Assembly: GCF_029255145.1 (NCBI RefSeq)
Contig: NZ_JAPUVQ010000117.1
Coordinates: forward strand, 25,303-89,302
Length of the DNA stretch: 64,000 nt
From: Accumulibacter sp003538495
GTDB lineage: Bacteria; Pseudomonadota; Gammaproteobacteria; Burkholderiales; Rhodocyclaceae
Direction: 5' to 3'
Part shown: positions 1 through 7,763 of the stretch, one piece after another
How positions within the stretch are numbered: position 1 is the first letter of the stretch
How the letters are laid out: each line of letters begins with the position of its first letter
Translations under genes and position numbers: made by a program
Notes under the pieces: generated by a model
Seen by the model: only the letters and a program-made list of their open reading frames with translations
Databases searched by the model: none
Told to the model about the DNA's origin: nothing

Positions 1-54
1 GCGGAAGCGGTGAGATTCGAACTCACGGACGGTTGCCCGTCGCTAGTTTTCAAG
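1..54 (-). pseudogene. 3' half of host tRNA-Ser(UGA) split by the element
   Basis: Read on the minus strand this is anticodon loop, anticodon 3' strand ACTAG, a variable arm (GACGG/CCGTC), a T arm (GTGAG TTCGAAT CTCAC), acceptor 3' strand CGCTTCC and discriminator G; the CCA lies beyond the window edge. It matches the intact tRNA-Ser at 8968-9055 in layout but not in sequence. Differences come in base-paired sets (variable stem and T stem both compensated), so this was once part of a functional, different tRNA. Its missing 5' half is at 9063-9103. Confidence 0.9.
46..54. repeat. attL core (GTTTTCAAG)
   Basis: This 9-bp direct repeat is shared with 9063-9071. It corresponds to the anticodon loop and first stem bases of the split tRNA-Ser(UGA). 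Flanking sequence to the left is host tRNA; to the right (TTTCCCG...) is element. Confidence 0.85.
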
Positions 55-316
55 TTTCCCGTACCCGAACTTTACGTTGATTTAAGCTGCTATTGTAAGC
101 CTTGCGCACCTTTATGGGTCAATGACTTGCGGCCGCTTTTTGTTTTGTGGAACTTGTCGTAACTTTATACGGAGCGCTTACGAACTGCTTATGAGCGCCT
201 GAAAAGATGCGGCCGGCGACTGCGCCAACAGTCCCGACCGCGTGGCCCGTCCCTTATTCGACAAGGAACCGACATGACGATAGTAACCACAACCGCCCAA
301 GTCAGCGAGGTGCAGC
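55..316. other. Element left-end region between attL and integrase
   Basis: No gene is visible in these 262 bp. The stretch is AT-richer than the surroundings, as expected for integrase arm-binding and promoter DNA. It contains short near-repeats (GAACTTTACG near 68 and GTAACTTTATACG near 160) and one GCGGCCGC octamer at 129-136, which is the NotI recognition sequence. Whether that octamer matters for the R-M system is unknown. Confidence 0.4.
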
Positions 317-1558
317 ATGCCTAAGCTGACGAAGACCTACATCGACAAGCTCACCGCGCCAGCCGACAAAGAGGCGTTCCACTGGGACACCGAGATCAAG
401 GGCTTTGGTCTGCGCGTCACCCCTACCGGCAAGATCACCTACATCGTGCAGGGGCGCGTCAATGGCAGTTCGCCCCGCATCAGCATCGGCCCGCATGGGG
501 TCTTCACTGTCGATCAAGCCCGTGATGTTGCCCGCGAGCATCTGCGCAGCATGCGCATGGGCATCGACCCGCGCGCCGTTGCCAAGAAGGAAGCCGCCCA
601 GCGCGTCACCCTCCGCGACGTGGCCGACGGGTACAAGCGCGACCGACCGCTGAAGGACAGCAGCAAGGCCGAAATTGAGCGCCATGTGACCACAACCTTC
701 GAGGCATGGTTGAAGAAGCCACTCAGGGACATCACGCGCGAGATGGTGACGAAGCGCTTCAACGAGATAAAGAATCACGGCTTGCGAGGTAACGGCCCAG
801 CACCAGCGCAAGCGAATCAAGCCTTCGCTGTCCTCCGCGCCTTGTTCAATTACGCCATCCGCGAATACCGCGAGCCGGACGGTTCGCCCGTGATCCGAGA
901 TAACCCCGTCGATGTGCTCTACAAGAAGTGGGTGCCGCTCAAACCTCGCACCAGCCGCGTGCCGGATAACAAGGTTGGCGAGGTGTGGTCATTCCTGGTC
1001 GAAGCTCGGAAGAACGCATACAACCGCGATACGTGGGCAAGCATCGACGTAATCATGTTCATGATGCTCACCGGGTTGCGTATTGGCGAGGCATCCGCGC
1101 TCACGTGGGACAGGGTCAATCTTGAGGAGGAATGGTTTCACCTACCCGACCCCAAGAACAGCAATCCAGTCTGGATTCCTCTGTCGTCGCAAGCTCTCGA
1201 ACTGCTGAAGACAAGGCCGCGCGTAAAGGGCAACCCGCATGTCTTCCCATCATGGGGCAAGTCCGGCCATATCAAAGATCCGCGCGACTTTTGGAAGAAG
1301 GTCAGCGAGATTGCAGGGGTGCATCTGTCGAATCACGCTATGCGACGCACCTTTACCCAGATCGGGACGGCGCAATGCGTCATCGAGAAGTTCCGAATCG
1401 ACTTGCTCACAAATCACAAGACCAAGGATGTGACCGTCAAGCACTACCTGGACACGCAGCGCCTGCAATGGCTCAAACCTGAAACGCAGCGCATATCCGA
1501 CTGGATCGAGCAGCAGGCAGCGGCATTGAACAAGTGTTTAGAAGAATCAACGGTTTAA
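317..1558 (+). CDS. Tyrosine recombinase / integrase of the element
   Basis: This 413-aa tyrosine integrase of the P4/tRNA-targeting type would integrate and excise the element at the tRNA-Ser anticodon loop. The N-terminal ~90 residues (LTKTYIDKL..., FHWDTEIKGFGLRV) are the DUF4102-type arm-binding domain, followed by a core-binding helical domain. The catalytic domain shows R255 (TGLRIGEA), K280, H340 and R343 (HAMRR), H367 (LLTNHK) and the nucleophile Y377 (KHYLD). The full set is present, so it should be active. The usual LGH box is replaced by TNH, a mild divergence. It lies 262 bp inside the left att site and reads inward, the standard layout. ATG start with the sequence GAGGTGCAGC just upstream. 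Confidence 0.95.
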   Translation: MPKLTKTYIDKLTAPADKEAFHWDTEIKGFGLRVTPTGKITYIVQGRVNGSSPRISIGPHGVFTVDQARDVAREHLRSMRMGIDPRAVAKKEAAQRVTLRDVADGYKRDRPLKDSSKAEIERHVTTTFEAWLKKPLRDITREMVTKRFNEIKNHGLRGNGPAPAQANQAFAVLRALFNYAIREYREPDGSPVIRDNPVDVLYKKWVPLKPRTSRVPDNKVGEVWSFLVEARKNAYNRDTWASIDVIMFMMLTGLRIGEASALTWDRVNLEEEWFHLPDPKNSNPVWIPLSSQALELLKTRPRVKGNPHVFPSWGKSGHIKDPRDFWKKVSEIAGVHLSNHAMRRTFTQIGTAQCVIEKFRIDLLTNHKTKDVTVKHYLDTQRLQWLKPETQRISDWIEQQAAALNKCLEESTV

Positions 1559-1833
1559 TTTATCCAACATTGCCGCGTAAAGCCGTGTTAGGGTAACGCC
1601 AACTAAGCCAGTCCCGTGCAATGCGGGGCTGGCAGTGTGCCGCACTGGGGCACGCCCGCGAGGCAAATTCCAGAGACGGAGCCGGTGAAGCAAGGGTGAA
1701 AGTCCCCCAGGACCCGGACACAGGCCAAACCCGTCAGGCCGAGTGACCATTCTGAAGAACCGACGGCAAGCATTCGCCTTGCTGACGCCCCTATTGCATG
1801 CGCTGGCAAGGCAAGGTCCGAGGACTACTTGCC
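1559..1833 (+). ncRNA. Unexplained structured intergenic stretch, candidate ncRNA
   Basis: These 275 bp between the integrase and the AlpA gene have no plausible ORF but strong local pairing. A 10-bp stem is formed by 1607-1616 and 1624-1633 with a 7-nt loop. A 5-bp stem follows at 1637-1641/1649-1653. Another near-perfect 10-bp stem is 1761-1770/1778-1787. In the middle is GGGTGAAAGTCCC, a motif also common in domain I of bacterial group II introns. No reverse transcriptase or intron end is seen. The first hairpins could simply terminate integrase transcription; the rest could be a leader of the alpA gene or a free RNA. Confidence 0.35.
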
Positions 1834-2079
1834 ATGACCACACTTTCCGCGCTCAGCCCCGATCTGCTGACGAACGAAGAAGCTGCCGCACTGCTCGGCA
1901 TCAAACCCAACACCCTTGAAATCTGGCGCACGAAGGGCAAAGGCCCGGAGTTCGTGAAGCTCGGGCACAGCAAGTCCGCGCCCATCCGCTACCTGCGAGC
2001 CAAGATTTTCGAGTGGCTGGAGCGCCAATCCTTCAGCAGTACCAGCGCCTACGCGCCGAACGCCAAACAAGCTGTTTGA
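1834..2079 (+). CDS. AlpA-like helix-turn-helix regulator
   Basis: This 81-aa protein is a small MerR-superfamily/excisionase-type DNA-binding protein. The motif LLTNEEAAALLGIKPNTLEIWR (start, about residues 9-28) is the classic AlpA/HTH_17 helix-turn-helix, followed by a wing with RYLRAKIFEWLE. In P4-like and satellite elements AlpA proteins activate integrase expression or act as recombination directionality factors, which fits its place just after the integrase. The start was chosen at ATG 1834, with AGGA 10-13 bp upstream; an in-frame ATG at 1798 would add 12 residues that do not fit the family. Confidence 0.85.
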   Translation: MTTLSALSPDLLTNEEAAALLGIKPNTLEIWRTKGKGPEFVKLGHSKSAPIRYLRAKIFEWLERQSFSSTSAYAPNAKQAV

Positions 2080-2167
2080 CGTTCATGGCGACGCAAACCC
2101 AATGCAGCCGCGCAACGTGCCCACCCCGCACCCTCGCTGGCAAGCACCTCGTAACTACATCAAGAAA

Positions 2168-2192
2168 AAAGCCCGCGGGTCAGGCGGGCTTT
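2168..2192 (+). terminator. Strong hairpin before the ATPase gene
   Basis: AAAGCCCGC (2168-2176) pairs with GCGGGCTTT (2184-2192) around a 7-nt loop. It looks like an intrinsic terminator for alpA transcription or an attenuator in the leader of the ATPase gene, whose ATG follows 18 bp later. A 30-codon basic ORF (2102-2194) and a 41-codon ORF (2085-2210) run through it; neither is convincing, although the second ends in TGATG overlap with the ATPase start. Confidence 0.5.
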
Positions 2193-2209
2193 GAAGAGGT
2201 ACAACCGTG

Positions 2210-3655
2210 ATGGACAAACACACTGTAGGACAGCCGCCGCAGGCCATACAAGATGAAATGCCGCGACTGCAAACCGGCAACGAGGCAACGCTGCCACCGA
2301 GCCAAGGGGGTAGCACTGGCGGGGTGCCGATCGCGGCCCCAGCGCCCGCACAGCCGCCCGCATGGTTGCAGCAAGCCGCGGAGCGCAACCCACATCTCAC
2401 CCCCGAGGTGGCGCACGCTCAAGCAGAGGCCGAGCGTGTGAAGGGGCTGGCCGATTTCGCGCGCGAGTCGAACAAGGTCGAGGAAACGAAGCTCAAGCAA
2501 GAGGAGGTGAAGCTCAAGCGCGACATGCTCAAAAAGGGCTTGGGCATTGAAGACAGCGCGAGCGGTCCTCGCGCACTTGTCGGCCGCACGCTCGGCACCG
2601 TGCAGATGCGTGCCATCGACTGGCTATGGACTGGATGGATTCCGAAGGGGTACGTCACGCTTCTTGCAGGCGAGACCGGCGCGGGGAAATCGACGGTGCT
2701 GGCGGACGTTACCGCGAGGGTCACCACAGGGGCGCCGTGGCCGGGCGAGTATGAACCGCGCCAGCCGGGCCGCGTCCTATGGCTCGGCAGCGAAGACAGC
2801 ATCGAGGAAATGACTGCGCCGCGTCTGGTGGCGTGCGGCGGCAACCTAAATCACGTCATCGAGATTCAAGGCGTGACGCAGCAAGGGAAGCGCAACACCT
2901 TCTCGATGCAAGATGACCTTGGCGAGATTAGGCGCTGGCTGGCAGCCGCGAGGGATGAAGGGTTTCCATTCGCCATGCTCGTCATTGACCCCGTGACGAG
3001 CTACCTACCCGGGCAGAAGTTGCGCAAGGTTGATCTGAACGACGCGGGGCAACTCCGCACCGTCCTTGAGCCGTGGCTGGTGCTCGCGCAGGAGCACAAC
3101 ATCGCAATCGTCTGCGTGACGCACTTCGCCAAGGACACAACGCGCTCAATGCTGCATCGGGTTCTAGGGTCTGCTGCCTTTGCCCAGACGTGCCGGAGCT
3201 TGATCGCAATCATTAGCCGCGACGATGATGGCCCCCACGCCAAGGCAATGGTGCAGGTCAAAGTCAATCTGCCAGAGCATCCCGGCGGCGCGTGGAAGTT
3301 CAGCACGGTGAAAGTCGATATTGCGACTGACCCACGCAACGGCAAGACCATCAGCGCAACCCGCCCGAACTGGGAAGAGCTGGACGGCGCGCTGACTCCG
3401 CAGAGCATGGTGGGCAATGCGCGTGGCCCCGTCAGCAAGTACGAGGCGGCTTTTGGCATGTGGCTGAAGGCGCATTTTTTGACCACGCCTGCAACGCCGT
3501 GGCAGCCGATCAGCCAAGTGAAGCAAGCAGCGGCGTCCGCAAATGTCGTCTCTGAACGCTGGTGGAACGAACACAGCGGCAGCTACATGGACAAGCAGAA
3601 CATCGGAGGGATTTGGTACTGCCGCCCGAAGAATCTGTATGCAGAAACTACGTAA
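2210..3655 (+). CDS. RepA-like AAA ATPase (AAA_25 family)
   Basis: This 481-aa protein has a RecA-fold ATPase core of the RepA/DnaB-like type found in plasmids and integrative elements. Walker A is GETGAGKST (about residues 154-162) and Walker B is MLVIDPV (about 256-262). The first ~110 residues are low-complexity (PAPAQPPAW) followed by a charged helix rich in K and E. The C-terminal ~70 residues (QISQVKQAAA..., GIWYCRPKN) look like a winged-helix tail. The likely role is replication initiation or helicase loading for the excised element. No separate primase is visible. The ATG at 2210 is preferred over the GTG one codon earlier. Confidence 0.8.
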   Translation: MDKHTVGQPPQAIQDEMPRLQTGNEATLPPSQGGSTGGVPIAAPAPAQPPAWLQQAAERNPHLTPEVAHAQAEAERVKGLADFARESNKVEETKLKQEEVKLKRDMLKKGLGIEDSASGPRALVGRTLGTVQMRAIDWLWTGWIPKGYVTLLAGETGAGKSTVLADVTARVTTGAPWPGEYEPRQPGRVLWLGSEDSIEEMTAPRLVACGGNLNHVIEIQGVTQQGKRNTFSMQDDLGEIRRWLAAARDEGFPFAMLVIDPVTSYLPGQKLRKVDLNDAGQLRTVLEPWLVLAQEHNIAIVCVTHFAKDTTRSMLHRVLGSAAFAQTCRSLIAIISRDDDGPHAKAMVQVKVNLPEHPGGAWKFSTVKVDIATDPRNGKTISATRPNWEELDGALTPQSMVGNARGPVSKYEAAFGMWLKAHFLTTPATPWQPISQVKQAAASANVVSERWWNEHSGSYMDKQNIGGIWYCRPKNLYAETT

Positions 3656-3745
3656 TGTGGGGAATGTCCGTAGTGTGGGGCCAAGGTGGGGAATGTGGGC
3701 ACAGGTGCCCCACCGACCACCATGGCCCCACCTTACGGGGTTTCC

Positions 3746-4183
3746 TTACGCATGCGCGGGCGCGTTGTCGGCGGTCTGCCTGCTGACCCCGTTGAACTTG
3801 CGCCAGGCGTAGAACTCGCAGGCCACGTTGTTCTCGTTCCAGCCGTGGTCAGTGGCGGCAGCCTTCGCGTCCTTGATCGTGGCCGTGGGGTGCGCGTCCA
3901 GCCATGCCCAGACAGCAGCGCATAGACCGCCTTCCTTCGGTCGCTTCACACCGTTCTGCTCGACGCGCTCGACCTTGGGCGCAGCTTCCTTCTTCGGCTT
4001 GCCTGTGGGGACCACGGGCGCAGCCTCGGCGGCAGCGAGTGCCGGTGCCTCCATCGCCTTCCAGCCAAAGCGCACGCCCTCCGCAGACTTATGCACGGTG
4101 ATTTCCACCAGTTCGGCGGGCACCCCTGCGGCAACACCAGCGCGGCGGGCGTTGTTCCGGTTCGTGTAGGTCTTGGCTTCCAT
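3746..4183 (-). CDS. Hypothetical element protein (alanine/lysine-rich)
   Basis: This 145-aa protein starts MEAKTYTNRNNARRAG and has three parts. There is a short N-terminal motif, a low-complexity A/P/K linker (about residues 50-90), and a compact C-terminal region with LCAAVWAWLDAHP and VACEFYAWRKFNG that could be a small DNA-binding fold. I do not recognise a named family; similar modular proteins occur in phages and islands. It is the only gene of the left half read leftward, converging on the ATPase gene. ATG 4183 has AGGAG 8-9 bp upstream (rc), which decides the start over the longer reading frame. Confidence 0.6.
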   Translation of the reverse strand: MEAKTYTNRNNARRAGVAAGVPAELVEITVHKSAEGVRFGWKAMEAPALAAAEAAPVVPTGKPKKEAAPKVERVEQNGVKRPKEGGLCAAVWAWLDAHPTATIKDAKAAATDHGWNENNVACEFYAWRKFNGVSRQTADNAPAHA

Positions 4184-4434
4184 CGTCGTTGCTCCTGTGC
4201 GGGTTGTAGATGGGGCAACGCTAAGACGCATCTCCGAGACTCGGCAACGACTTTTTGGATGCACCCGACAGCGCCTGTGATGCCGAACGAATAACGCCCA
4301 ATTACTTGTTCCCTATTTGCTCTTGAACTGTAGAGCATTGTTTTAAATAAATATTCCTTGCGGACCTCTCGGAGAATTTCCCAGCATGTAAGCAATGCGT
4401 ACCAGTTACGCGCCTTTTATCAAGGAGTTTGCAC
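4184..4434 (+). promoter_or_regulatory. AT-rich divergent intergenic region of the element
   Basis: This 251-bp region separates two divergent genes and so should hold promoters for both. Its centre (4320-4360) is the most AT-rich stretch of the element. TTGAAC at 4323-4328 and TAAATA at 4344-4349 are a possible but short-spaced (15 bp) promoter for the rightward small-gene operon. It could also be a DNA-unwinding site for the RepA-like ATPase, though no iterons are visible. Confidence 0.3.
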
Positions 4435-5151
4435 ATGCCTACCGAAATTGATGCCCGTATCACGCCCACGCTGCACCCCGACAATGTCGCAAGCATCGAA
4501 GGCTTTGACGATCAGACCGCGCCGTATCTCGCGCCGACCATTACCGCCTTCAGCACCGCCTATGAAGGCATTCGTGCTGTTCATGAAGCGCGGGAGAAAG
4601 CCAAAACCAATCCGACTTGGAATGAGGCGCATCAGATCATTCACACGGACGACTTCGCGCAAAAGCACCTCGCTCGCATCACCAAGAGTTTCGACGTAAC
4701 CCGCTCGAACTTGGAGAAGGGCATTGCGATGCTGGAGCAGCAGCTTGCCACCCCCATTGAATCCAAGGCAGCGCAAAGCATCAGCGCCGAGATTCGCGCC
4801 TACGCCAAGAACCTGCCTAGCGAGAAGCGGCACGCCTTTATCCAGCAGGCCATTGATGAGGGTGACCACATTTCGGTCGCGGCACTGCTGGGCGCACCCG
4901 CCTACCTGTCCGGCCTCGATGCGAACTTCCAACAGACCTACACCCGCTTCTGGAACGAGCGCAGCGCGCCCGAGGTTGCCCAGCGCCTCAAGGCAATGAA
5001 GGGTGCCAAGCAGATGATCGAAGAACGCGCGGGATTGGTGTTCAAGGAGCTTGAGAAGGCTGTTGGCGCGCCCCCGCACAAGGCCGCTGCACTTCGCAAA
5101 GCCAAGACGGAAGCGGAGCAAGCCTTCGTCCTCAAGGACATTGGCCAGTGA
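4435..5151 (+). CDS. Hypothetical helical element protein
   Basis: This 238-aa protein is almost entirely predicted helix, rich in A, E, K and Q, with no signal peptide, membrane segment or metal motif. I do not recognise it. It is the first gene of a tight rightward run (4435-6519) in which the neighbours overlap or nearly touch, which suggests one transcript and a joint function. ATG 4435 is preceded by AAGGAG at 7-bp spacing; the TTG two codons earlier is not needed. A structural or scaffold-like role is possible but unsupported. Confidence 0.65.
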   Translation: MPTEIDARITPTLHPDNVASIEGFDDQTAPYLAPTITAFSTAYEGIRAVHEAREKAKTNPTWNEAHQIIHTDDFAQKHLARITKSFDVTRSNLEKGIAMLEQQLATPIESKAAQSISAEIRAYAKNLPSEKRHAFIQQAIDEGDHISVAALLGAPAYLSGLDANFQQTYTRFWNERSAPEVAQRLKAMKGAKQMIEERAGLVFKELEKAVGAPPHKAAALRKAKTEAEQAFVLKDIGQ

Positions 5152-5195
5152 CCCTTGCTGATTCTCTGCAAACAACAAAGTCTGAGGAAAGAGCA

Positions 5196-5672
5196 ATGGA
5201 GAACGCTGAACCGGATTGGCTGACGGCGCACCGTGAGAAACACCCGGAGGACTTTGAGCCTCGCTCGTCACGCCGTGGCGGGTTCAGGCCGGGGGTGAGC
5301 GGCAACCCGGCTGGCCGTCCCAAAGGCAGCAAGAACCGGAAGACGTTGCTTGCCGAGGAACTGCAAAAGGATGGTTCCGAACTGGCGCGCGTCATCAAGG
5401 AGGCAGCGCTTGCAGGCGACACCAGCGCCATGAACCTGTGGGCGCAACGACTTGAGCCGCCTCTGCGTGCGCGTGCTGCTGCTGTGGAGTTTGAGCTTGA
5501 CCCTGACAAGCCACTGCACGAGCAGGCCAATCAGGTACTCGTCGCGGTATCCGAGGGGCGCGTCGATCCTGAAACCGGGCGGATGCTGATCGACTGTATC
5601 CAGTCGGTTGCGGGCATCCGCGCCGTTGATGAATTGGAAGCGCGCTTGCAAGCGCTGGAGGAAAAGCAATGA
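5196..5672 (+). CDS. DUF5681 domain protein
   Basis: This 158-aa protein carries the DUF5681 signature near its start: FRPGVSGNPAGRPKGSKNRK (about residues 29-48), a basic glycine/proline-rich segment that probably contacts nucleic acid. It is followed by a helical region. DUF5681 proteins are frequently encoded next to phage terminases and in prophage-like islands, which hints at a DNA-packaging or terminase-small-subunit-like role; that is inference. The start at ATG 5196 follows GAGGAAAGAG; a GTG at 5148 overlapping the previous stop is the alternative. Confidence 0.7.
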   Translation: MENAEPDWLTAHREKHPEDFEPRSSRRGGFRPGVSGNPAGRPKGSKNRKTLLAEELQKDGSELARVIKEAALAGDTSAMNLWAQRLEPPLRARAAAVEFELDPDKPLHEQANQVLVAVSEGRVDPETGRMLIDCIQSVAGIRAVDELEARLQALEEKQ

Positions 5673-5869
5673 CCTACAACTTCACGCCGGGAGGCTGGCT
5701 GCAACCGAAGCCCGCGCCCCTGATCGACACGCCGCAGGGGCAAGCCGATCTCAAGCTGATTGTCGATACCTGCTATGCCGCCATCCTGAACTGCGACGAC
5801 CCTGCCGTGCGCTGGCAAGCCGCGCGCCTGTTGCAGAACCTCGGCCCGATGAAAGGAACGCTGCAATGA
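5669..5869 (+). CDS. Small hypothetical element protein
   Basis: This 66-aa protein starts at an ATG overlapping the DUF5681 stop (ATGA), so translation is probably coupled. The composition is soluble and mixed, with a helical C-terminal half (DPAVRWQAARLLQNLG). No known family is recognised. Its overlap with both neighbours is the main evidence that it is real. Confidence 0.55.
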   Translation: MTYNFTPGGWLQPKPAPLIDTPQGQADLKLIVDTCYAAILNCDDPAVRWQAARLLQNLGPMKGTLQ

Positions 5870-6048
5870 AGAACCTGCACACCGACCCGCGCGAGAACGC
5901 GCCCGTCAAGCACACGGTAACGCCCGACGACCTGCAACAGATGCAGCAGCGCCGAATCGAGGCGCACGCGGCCCGCGAGACCAGTGATGCGCTGAACCTG
6001 CTCCGCGCGGTCAAGCTGGGCGAGGCGCTGCGCGAGTTGCGGGAGTAA
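5866..6048 (+). CDS. Small hypothetical element protein
   Basis: This 60-aa charged helical protein (MKNLHTDPRENAPVKH...) starts at an ATG overlapping the previous stop codon (ATGA). Residues about 20-60 (DLQQMQQRRIEAHAARE, LLRAVKLGEALRELRE) would form a long amphipathic helix or coiled coil. No known family is recognised. It is part of the same overlapping mini-operon. Confidence 0.5.
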   Translation: MKNLHTDPRENAPVKHTVTPDDLQQMQQRRIEAHAARETSDALNLLRAVKLGEALRELRE

Positions 6049-6052
6049 CCAC

Positions 6053-6280
6053 ATGAGCATCAGCAGCGCCAAGGGCATGCTCGCCCGCCTCAAGCACTTG
6101 GAGCGCTCGCGGGGTGCGACCGACGAGATGCGGGGCTGGGTCAGTGACATGCTCGGCGCTGCCATTGCTGACGGTCGCATGTGCCCGGTCGATGGCCCTG
6201 TGGTGCGGCATTGCGTGTTGAACTGGATCGACGACGGCACCGCACGCGCCGGGACTGCTGGCTGGGGCTTGCTGCGATGA
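6053..6280 (+). CDS. Small hypothetical element protein
   Basis: This 75-aa protein (MSISSAKGMLARLKHLE...) starts 4 bp after the previous stop and ends overlapping the next gene (ATGA). It is mostly helical with a basic N-terminal helix. Small proteins of this style sit beside DUF5681 genes in islands, but I cannot name a function. Confidence 0.5.
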   Translation: MSISSAKGMLARLKHLERSRGATDEMRGWVSDMLGAAIADGRMCPVDGPVVRHCVLNWIDDGTARAGTAGWGLLR

Positions 6281-6519
6281 AGCCGAATTTCCAAGGCTTC
6301 GTAGAGCCTCGCATGTGGCCGCAGGACGATGGAATGCGGCGCGAACCCGTGCTTGATGCTGACCACAAGCCGCCGCGCGTGGTGCGCTATGTCGGTTGGC
6401 GGAAGTGCATGCGCTGTGGTCAGCTCTTTTGGTCGGAGGACGTGCAACGCTTGCGCCTATGCACCCCGCAACCAAACAGGCAAGGATGCAGGAGCAGGCA
6501 AGACGACGACGGCATCTGA
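6277..6519 (+). CDS. Small zinc-ribbon-like element protein
   Basis: This 80-aa protein starts at an ATG overlapping the previous stop. Its centre has KCMRCGQLFWSED followed by RLRLC, that is C-x2-C-x15-C; only three clear cysteines are present, so zinc binding would need another ligand. Such knuckles are common in small phage and island proteins that bind nucleic acid. It is the last well-supported gene of the rightward run. Confidence 0.5.
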   Translation: MKPNFQGFVEPRMWPQDDGMRREPVLDADHKPPRVVRYVGWRKCMRCGQLFWSEDVQRLRLCTPQPNRQGCRSRQDDDGI

Positions 6520-6911
6520 AAAACCCTGCACCGCCCTTATCGTCGTCAGCGGTGCAGTGGCGCGCAGTCCCGGAGAAGCTGCGCCGTCCCATCGAAAACC
6601 GTTGGACGTTAATCAAACGGACTCAGTCAGGAACGGGGCCACTCCTACCCGTGCGACCTGGCCTTCAACGGGTGCCGCTGGCAGCCGTTGTCGTTTGTGC
6701 GGCTGCGCGAGCGTAGCGGGCGACTGGGGCGACGATCACCACACTGCCGCCGCTAGGGTACTGGCGAGCGCAACGCGCGGCCTGTAGCGGCGCGCTTGCC
6801 TGCGGACAGGGAACGGGTAACACAGAGTTATTCGGGTTTGCCCGCTAACCGATTGCTGCCCTTGCGGTTAGCTCGGCTCCCGGCGCTGCGAATAAGCCCA
6901 GCGTAAAAGGA
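6520..6911. other. Intergenic region with nested inverted repeats
   Basis: This 392-bp region separates the rightward small genes from the leftward R-M operon. An ORF at 6459-6716 is open but overlaps the previous gene by 60 bp and has no recognisable content. At 6828-6895 there are nested inverted repeats: outer TTATTCG (6828-6834) with CGAATAA (6889-6895), inner GCTAACCG (6844-6851) with CGGTTAGC (6865-6872). It probably works as a bidirectional terminator between convergent operons, or as a small structured RNA. Confidence 0.4.
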
Positions 6912-7763
6912 TCACACGGGACGGAACAACGTAGCGGGCGAAATCTTAGCCTGTAGCGTGGCGATGATCTGCTCTAGCTCGATACGCGCCTCAGCTTGCA
7001 GGCCAAGGCACGTTGCAATCCCGTCAGCATCGGTACTTAGCCGAGAGGCCATCGACAACCGGAAATTTCCGTCATCGGCACGCGCCATCCGGTAGGAGTG
7101 TAGGTGCATCGAGTCACCGACTGCCGCTGGATTCTTCATGTGGTCAAACTTGAATTCCTTGGTCATGTAGGCCAGGAACTTGTCTTGCACCACGAGAACG
7201 AGCTTCCGATTGACATGCTCGAACGTCTGCACCTTGTGATGCATCTGGACGAGGATCGTCTTCGCGGTCATCTTCCAGTTCATACCAAAGGACTTGTCGG
7301 ACTCTTCGCCGTTGTCTCCGCGCGCGACTCCTAGCTCTTTGAGCAGGCGCTGCCGCTCAGGCCATACGGTGCCCGTCGTATCGAGCGTTTGCAGTTCGAT
7401 ACCCACAAAGTCCCGAACCTTGCCTTCCTTCGCCGACACAAGAACATAGTCGATGCTTCCACCGGGCACGGTGACCTCGGACACTAGATGCAGCTCGTTC
7501 CCCGGTTCGTGGCTGGTCAGCAGATGCAAACAGTCGGTGAAGATCTGCCCGCGCTGGATAAGGCGCGTGGGGCAAATGATGATCGGCTCCGGCTCGCGCC
7601 CATAGAGAACGGTACAGGAGCCAATCGAAATCTCGGGGTTAGACTTCCGAACCTTGTAGCAGCGCTTGCCCAGAAACGGGCACTGCTGATCCGCGATTTC
7701 ATTCTGCCAGTCAATACCCGGCGCGTCGGCGGCTTTGCCGAACAGTTCGACAACTTTGCTCAT
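6912..7763 (-). CDS. NotI-like type II restriction endonuclease
   Basis: This 283-aa protein matches the NotI restriction endonuclease family. The N-terminal part has four cysteines (about C28, C35, C50, C64) within CPFLGKRCYKVRK, GSCTVLYG and IICPTR; in NotI an equivalent Cys4 site holds an iron atom. The catalytic core follows the PD-(D/E)xK variant with D105 (GSIDYVLV) and E123-x-Q125 (GIELQTLD). It would cut unmethylated DNA at a rare sequence, possibly GCGGCCGC as NotI does, but specificity cannot be read from here. The ATG at 7763 overlaps the methyltransferase stop (ATGA), so the nuclease is translated after its protective partner. Confidence 0.85.
   Translation of the reverse strand: MSKVVELFGKAADAPGIDWQNEIADQQCPFLGKRCYKVRKSNPEISIGSCTVLYGREPEPIIICPTRLIQRGQIFTDCLHLLTSHEPGNELHLVSEVTVPGGSIDYVLVSAKEGKVRDFVGIELQTLDTTGTVWPERQRLLKELGVARGDNGEESDKSFGMNWKMTAKTILVQMHHKVQTFEHVNRKLVLVVQDKFLAYMTKEFKFDHMKNPAAVGDSMHLHSYRMARADDGNFRLSMASRLSTDADGIATCLGLQAEARIELEQIIATLQAKISPATLFRPV

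Noticed and set aside
1681..1740. Group II intron or cobalamin riboswitch suggested by GGGTGAAAGTCCC
   Set aside because: No reverse transcriptase, domain V hairpin, splice ends or other riboswitch core elements are seen; only a candidate structured region is reported.
2085..2210. 41-codon ORF ending in a TGATG overlap with the ATPase gene
   Set aside because: It runs through a strong hairpin and its composition is not protein-like; not counted as a gene.
6459..6716. 85-codon ORF after the zinc-knuckle gene
   Set aside because: It overlaps the previous gene by 60 bp, has no ribosome-binding site and no recognisable content.
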